DNA from: Nocardiopsis gilva YIM 90087
Lineage (GTDB): Bacteria > Actinomycetota > Actinomycetes > Streptosporangiales > Streptosporangiaceae
NCBI RefSeq assembly: GCF_002263495.1
Contig: NZ_CP022753.1
Location: 5,944,312-6,008,311, forward strand
Reading direction: 5' to 3'
Length of the DNA stretch: 64,000 nt
Numbering within the stretch: the stretch's first letter is position 1; each line of letters starts with the position of its first letter. Below, piece by piece: positions 60,722 through 64,000 of the stretch. Both the position numbers and the translations under genes were made by a program. The notes under the pieces were generated by a model that was not told where the DNA came from, did not search any database, and was given only the letters and a program-made list of their open reading frames with translations.

Positions 60722-62092
60722 ATGAGCGAGCCGATCCAGCTCGACGCCCTCGGGCCCACCGGCCCCTACCGGGCCCGCAGCCGACTCACCGTCACCGACG
60801 TCGCCGGACAGCCGATAGCAGAGCTGAGCCAAGTCCCGCGGCTCTACGTGAACCGCACGATCGGTGCCCTGCGCAAGGGCCCCACGCTCTCCGCCGACCA
60901 GCGGGCCGCGGCGCTCGCCGAGGCGGGCCGTGCCTTCGCCTCCTCGACCATCGCCGGGATGTCCGTGGAGGAGTACGAGCACTACGTCAGCCGGGTAGCC
61001 GGTATGCCGCTCGCAGGCGTCCGGACCGCGACCCAGCGCACAGCGCAGGCGGCGGTCGAGGCCTACCGCTCGACGCGCTTCGCCCGCCCGGAGGGGGCGG
61101 TCGAGGACTGGCGCGACCCCATGACCCGCACGGGCCGCGCCGTGTGGACCCGCCGCGGGGACGTCTTCGCGGTGCTCGCGCCCGCCAACCACCCGGGCGT
61201 CCACTCCCTGTGGCTGGAGGCTCTGGCCCTGGGATACCGCGTCGTGGTGCGCCCCTCCCGACGCGAGCCGTTCACCCCGTACCGCCTGGTCGCCGCCCTG
61301 CGTGAGACGGCGTTCGGCGACGACGCGGTGGCCCTGCTGCCGACCGACTACGCGGGCGCCGACGACATCGTCTCCGCGTCCGACCTGACCATGGTCTACG
61401 GCGGTGACGAGGTCGTGGAGAAGTACGCCGCCGACCCGACCGTGCTTCCGCAGGGTCCCGGCCGCTCGAAGATCCTGCTCAGCGGCGACGACTGGCGCTC
61501 CCACCTCGACACTGTCGTCGACTCCGTCGCCCTCCACGGGGGAACCGGCTGCATCAACACCACGGCCGTGTTCGTCGACGGCGACCCGGCCCCGGTCGCC
61601 GAGGCACTGGCCGAACGGCTGTCCGCCATCCCGTCGCGCCGCCCGGAGGCCGAGGACGCCGCTCTGCCCGTCCAGCCCGCCGACACGGCCGCGACCATCG
61701 AGAAGTACCTGTTCGACCGCGCTGAGGGCGCCCGGACGGTGCTCGGCGGCGACGGCGTCGCCGACGACCTCGGCGACGGCAGCGCCGCGCTGCGCCCGGC
61801 CGTCTTCCAGGTGGACAGCCCCGACGCCCCGCAGCTGAACGTCGAACTCGGGTTCCCGTGCGTGTGGGTTGCTCCCTGGTCGCCGTCCGACGGTGTCGCG
61901 CCGCTGCGCAACACGCTGGTGCTCACGGCCATCGGCGCCGCTGAGGAGCTGGTCGACCGGCTGGTCGAGGAACCGACCATCAGCAACGTCTACCTGGGCG
62001 ACCACCCGACTCACTGGCTAGAGCCCGGAATCCCGCACGACCGGTATCTCGCTGAGTTCCTGATGCGGACCAAGGCCGTGATCCGGGGCTGA
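60722..62092 (+). CDS. EhpG-like aldehyde dehydrogenase (carboxylate reduction partner)
   Basis: This 456-residue aldehyde-dehydrogenase fold protein begins one base after the stop codon of the EhpF-like gene. The catalytic Cys is in LHGGTGCINTTAVFVDG (about residue 278). The NAD(P)-binding VFAVLAPANHPGVHSLWLEA (about residue 150) and VVVRPSRREPFTPYRLVAAL match reductase-type family members, including LuxC. Pairing with an adenylating enzyme, as in EhpF/EhpG, suggests reduction of an acyl-adenylate to an aldehyde. Its 3' end overlaps the MFS gene on the opposite strand by 75 bases. Confidence 0.87.
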   Translation: MSEPIQLDALGPTGPYRARSRLTVTDVAGQPIAELSQVPRLYVNRTIGALRKGPTLSADQRAAALAEAGRAFASSTIAGMSVEEYEHYVSRVAGMPLAGVRTATQRTAQAAVEAYRSTRFARPEGAVEDWRDPMTRTGRAVWTRRGDVFAVLAPANHPGVHSLWLEALALGYRVVVRPSRREPFTPYRLVAALRETAFGDDAVALLPTDYAGADDIVSASDLTMVYGGDEVVEKYAADPTVLPQGPGRSKILLSGDDWRSHLDTVVDSVALHGGTGCINTTAVFVDGDPAPVAEALAERLSAIPSRRPEAEDAALPVQPADTAATIEKYLFDRAEGARTVLGGDGVADDLGDGSAALRPAVFQVDSPDAPQLNVELGFPCVWVAPWSPSDGVAPLRNTLVLTAIGAAEELVDRLVEEPTISNVYLGDHPTHWLEPGIPHDRYLAEFLMRTKAVIRG

Positions 62093-63292
62093 ACCAGCGC
62101 GGGCCCGCGCCTTGAGGGGGTCGGTGCGGGCCCGCGCTTGGCGGGCGGCGTCGCGGCGGTCGAGCGCGGCGGACAGGACCGCCAAGAGCAGCGCCCCGGC
62201 GGGCAGTACGGCACCGGCCCAGTTGGGCGCGGTCAGGCCGAAGCCCTGGGCGATGACGAAGCCACCGAGCCAGGCGCCGATCGCGTTGCCCAGGTTGAAG
62301 AACCCGATGTTCATCGCTGAGGCGAGGGTCGGCGCCCCGGCCGCCTTGTCCATGACGCGCTTCTGCAGCGGGGGCACCGTCGCGAAGCCGAACGCGCCGA
62401 CGAGGAAGACCAGCACCGCGGACGCGATCGCGCTGTGGGCGCCCCACGTGAAGGCGAGGAGCACGACAGACAGGGCCGCCAACGCGGTGTAGAGCATCGG
62501 CATGAGGGCCCGGTCGGCGAAGCGCCCGCCCAGGGAGTTCCCCACGACCATGCCGACGCCGAACAGCATGAGCAGCCAGGTGACGCTGGATTCGGCGAAC
62601 CCGGCGACCTCGACCATCATCGGCGCGATGTAGGTGATGGAGACGAAGACCCCGCCGAACCCCAGGACGGTCATCGCCATCGCGAGCAGCACCTGCGGGT
62701 TGGTGAAGGCCGCCAGCTCGGGGCGGATGCGCGCCCCCTTCGGCGTGCTACCGCCCGGAACGAGGGTGAGGATCCCGATCAGCCCGATCACCCCCAGCAC
62801 CGTGATGACCCCGTACGTGGCGCGCCAGCTGACGGACTGACCCAGCAAGGTCGCGGCGGGCACGCCGACGACGTTGGCAATGGTCAGCCCGGTGAACATA
62901 AACGCGATCGCGCTGGCGCGCTTGTTCGGGGCCACCAGGTCGGCGGCGACCACGGCGCCGATGCCGAAGAAGGCGCCGTGCGTGAGCGAGGTGACCACGC
63001 GGCCGACCAGGAGCACGCCGAACGTGGGGGCGACGGCGGTGATCAGGTTGCCGACGACGAACAGCACCATCAGCGCGGCCAGCATGCGCTTGCGCTCGAT
63101 CCGCGTACCGATGGCGGTCGTCAGCGGCGCGCCCACGAACACGCCCATGGCGTAGACCGTGGCGATGTAGCCAGCGGCAGAGATCGAGACGCCGAACTCG
63201 TCGGCGATTCCGGGAAGGACGCCGGTCACCACGAACTCCGTGGTGCCGATCCCGAAGGCGCCGATGGCCAGCGCCCAGAGTGCTAACGGCAT
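62018..63292 (-). CDS. MFS exporter, AraJ/YdhP-like (DHA1)
   Basis: This 424-residue membrane protein has about 12 helices. It contains ALWALAIGAFGIGTTEFVVT in helix 1, MGVFVGAPLTTAIGTRIERK (motif A region), and RVVTSLTHGAFFGIGAVVAA. DHA1 proteins of this type export sugars, arabinose analogues or drugs. The final 40 residues are basic and polar, and their codons lie in the antisense of the EhpG-like gene's 3' end, so this tail may be a late extension. The gene is divergent from MarR at 63458, which probably represses it. Confidence 0.9.
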   Translation of the reverse strand: MPLALWALAIGAFGIGTTEFVVTGVLPGIADEFGVSISAAGYIATVYAMGVFVGAPLTTAIGTRIERKRMLAALMVLFVVGNLITAVAPTFGVLLVGRVVTSLTHGAFFGIGAVVAADLVAPNKRASAIAFMFTGLTIANVVGVPAATLLGQSVSWRATYGVITVLGVIGLIGILTLVPGGSTPKGARIRPELAAFTNPQVLLAMAMTVLGFGGVFVSITYIAPMMVEVAGFAESSVTWLLMLFGVGMVVGNSLGGRFADRALMPMLYTALAALSVVLLAFTWGAHSAIASAVLVFLVGAFGFATVPPLQKRVMDKAAGAPTLASAMNIGFFNLGNAIGAWLGGFVIAQGFGLTAPNWAGAVLPAGALLLAVLSAALDRRDAARQARARTDPLKARARAGSAPDHGLGPHQELSEIPVVRDSGL

Positions 63293-63322
63293 GGGGATGC
63301 CCCTTCAAACTTGTCAACGCTG

Positions 63323-63359
63323 ATAGCCCGCGTCGACAATACATGCGCACGCGGGTTAT
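63323..63359. promoter_or_regulatory. Inverted repeat A in the MFS/MarR divergent promoter
   Basis: ATAGCCCGCGT at 63323-63333 and ACGCGGGTTAT at 63349-63359 are inverted repeats with one mismatch and a 15-bp spacer. They lie in the shared promoter of the MFS and MarR genes. Confidence 0.55.
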
Positions 63360-63383
63360 TTGCGAACGCGCTCTATTTCGCAA
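63360..63383. promoter_or_regulatory. Inverted repeat B, likely MarR operator
   Basis: TTGCGAA at 63360-63366 and TTCGCAA at 63377-63383 form a perfect inverted repeat with a 10-bp spacer. The size and AT-ended arms are typical of MarR operators, and it abuts inverted repeat A. Confidence 0.65.
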
Positions 63384-63457
63384 GCGACTACCCTGGTGGC
63401 GGCGGAAACGCCCGGCACAGGGCGCATCCCACCCCGATCGCGTGCAGGAGGCTCGGC

Positions 63458-63922
63458 ATGGACGACCCGACGGCCAGCGAGCACGCCACTCCCCGGCCTG
63501 GCCTCGCCCAGCGGTGGTGCGCGCTGTCGCTGCTCCACGGCACCATCGAGTCCCACATCGAACGGGCCCTGCAGGCGCGCCACGACCTCAGCACGCGCGA
63601 GTACTCGGTGCTGCTGGTGCTGAGCACGCACAATGGCGCGCGGATGCGCATGAGCGAGCTGTCCGAGGCCGTGGTCCTGAGCCAGAGCGCCACAACGCGG
63701 CTGGTCAACCGCATGGAAGAGCGCGGCCTGCTGATGCGCGTGCTGTGCGCCGATGACCGGCGCGGCATCTACACGGCCATCACCGACGACGGCCAGCGCC
63801 TCCTGGCCGCGGCCCGGCCCACCAATGACACGGCCCTCGCCGAAGCCCTCGACCTGGCACGGCACAATCCGGAACTGGCTCCCCTGGTCGATGTGCTGGA
63901 GCGCCATCCCGAGAGCGCGTAA
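63458..63922 (+). CDS. MarR family regulator of the MFS exporter
   Basis: This 154-residue protein is set at ATG 63458 behind GCAGGAGGCTCGGC; the longer in-frame start is rejected. The winged helix of MarR lies at about residues 40-105 (DLSTREYSVLLVLSTHNGAR, then SELSEAVVLSQSATTRLVNR, with wing EERGLLMRVLCADDRRGIYT). Flanking helices form the dimer. It is divergent from the MFS gene at 62018-63292, and inverted repeats A and B lie between the two genes. Confidence 0.93.
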   Translation: MDDPTASEHATPRPGLAQRWCALSLLHGTIESHIERALQARHDLSTREYSVLLVLSTHNGARMRMSELSEAVVLSQSATTRLVNRMEERGLLMRVLCADDRRGIYTAITDDGQRLLAAARPTNDTALAEALDLARHNPELAPLVDVLERHPESA

Positions 63923-63947
63923 CCGGCGCACGGGGCGGGAAGCAGCG

Positions 63948-64000
63948 CTATGCAGCCTGGCGAGCCTTCAGCTTCAGCCACTCAACAACCTCAGGGGTCA
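63948..64000 (-). CDS. C-terminal end of a gene leaving the window
   Basis: The minus strand has 16 open codons from the window edge, reading TPEVVEWLKLKARQAA, then a TAG stop at 63948-63950. The short helical Lys/Arg-rich end fits a real protein tail but cannot be assigned. Confidence 0.45.
   Translation of the reverse strand, partial: TPEVVEWLKLKARQAA

Noticed and set aside
62435-63286. Plus-strand frame of 283 codons opposite the MFS gene
   Set aside because: It is antisense to a 12-helix membrane protein and is made of His/Asp/Gly/Arg repeats, a shadow of hydrophobic codons.
1-64000. tRNA genes or attachment sites bounding the accessory zone
   Set aside because: No cloverleaf or GGTTCGAATCC-type arm was recognised and no integrase gene is present, so no integrated element could be delimited.

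Overview
The window is high-GC actinobacterial DNA. It carries DUF397/Scr1-type XRE pairs, a Streptomyces-type conservon (sensor kinase, roadblock, DUF742, GTPase, P450), GAF-ANTAR regulators, a mycothione reductase-like protein, a class I FxLD lanthipeptide locus, and HelR with a rifamycin-associated element. Together these point to a Nocardiopsis/Streptomonospora-like or streptomycete-like filamentous actinomycete. No rRNA, tRNA or CRISPR array was seen. All family names come from reading translations by eye; nothing was searched or computed.

Layout. 0-5 kb: a DrrA-type ABC ATPase (cut by the window edge), DUF4097 protein and ribbon-helix-helix regulator, then remnants of a proline racemase and an NmrA-like gene, an EmrB/QacA-type MFS exporter and its divergent TetR regulator with two matching operators, and a truncated SDR. 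5-9.2 kb: a mostly gene-poor stretch with a 32-residue membrane-type peptide gene, then a PPC/DUF296 protein, an L-asparaginase and an XRE regulator. 9.4-16.3 kb: an FxLD lanthipeptide cluster with O-methyltransferase, precursor, full-length LanB, LanC and a standalone elimination-domain protein. 16.9-22.7 kb: a complete type I restriction-modification operon hsdM-hsdS-hsdR. 22.7-29.5 kb: an accessory zone with an AT-richer orphan gene (candidate defence or signalling protein), several decayed genes, an XRE-DUF397 pair and two small hypothetical genes. 29.7-32.2 kb: a perfect 32-bp inverted repeat just upstream of an accessory SecA2-like translocase ATPase.

32.3-35.7 kb: a LysR regulator divergent from an esterase plus quercetinase-like bicupin operon. 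36-41.8 kb: a P450 convergent with a conservon whose own P450 lacks the ExxR arginine and whose kinase is frameshifted near its C-terminus. 42-43.8 kb: an ISAs1 transposase remnant and a MerR remnant. 44-50.9 kb: a methyltransferase, an HAD-fold lipoprotein, an acyl-CoA dehydrogenase, and a regulatory group of one STAS protein and two GAF-ANTAR proteins. 51-56 kb: mycothione reductase, a molybdopterin-enzyme remnant, a small membrane protein, a CtaG-like protein and an Nramp transporter. 56.2-58.4 kb: HelR with its element. 58.8-63.9 kb: a TetR regulator, an EhpF-like adenylating enzyme with an EhpG-like aldehyde dehydrogenase (a likely two-protein carboxylate reductase), an MFS exporter and a divergent MarR.

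Best candidates for something new are the orphan gene at 24217-25578, which lies downstream of the restriction-modification operon and has a Gly/Gln/Asn-rich amyloid-like C-terminal motif; the FxLD cluster with a conserved-looking Asp-Gly in the core next to a PCMT-type methyltransferase; the EhpF/EhpG-like reductase pair; the 32-bp perfect palindrome in front of secA2; and the 32-residue peptide gene fused to its terminator.
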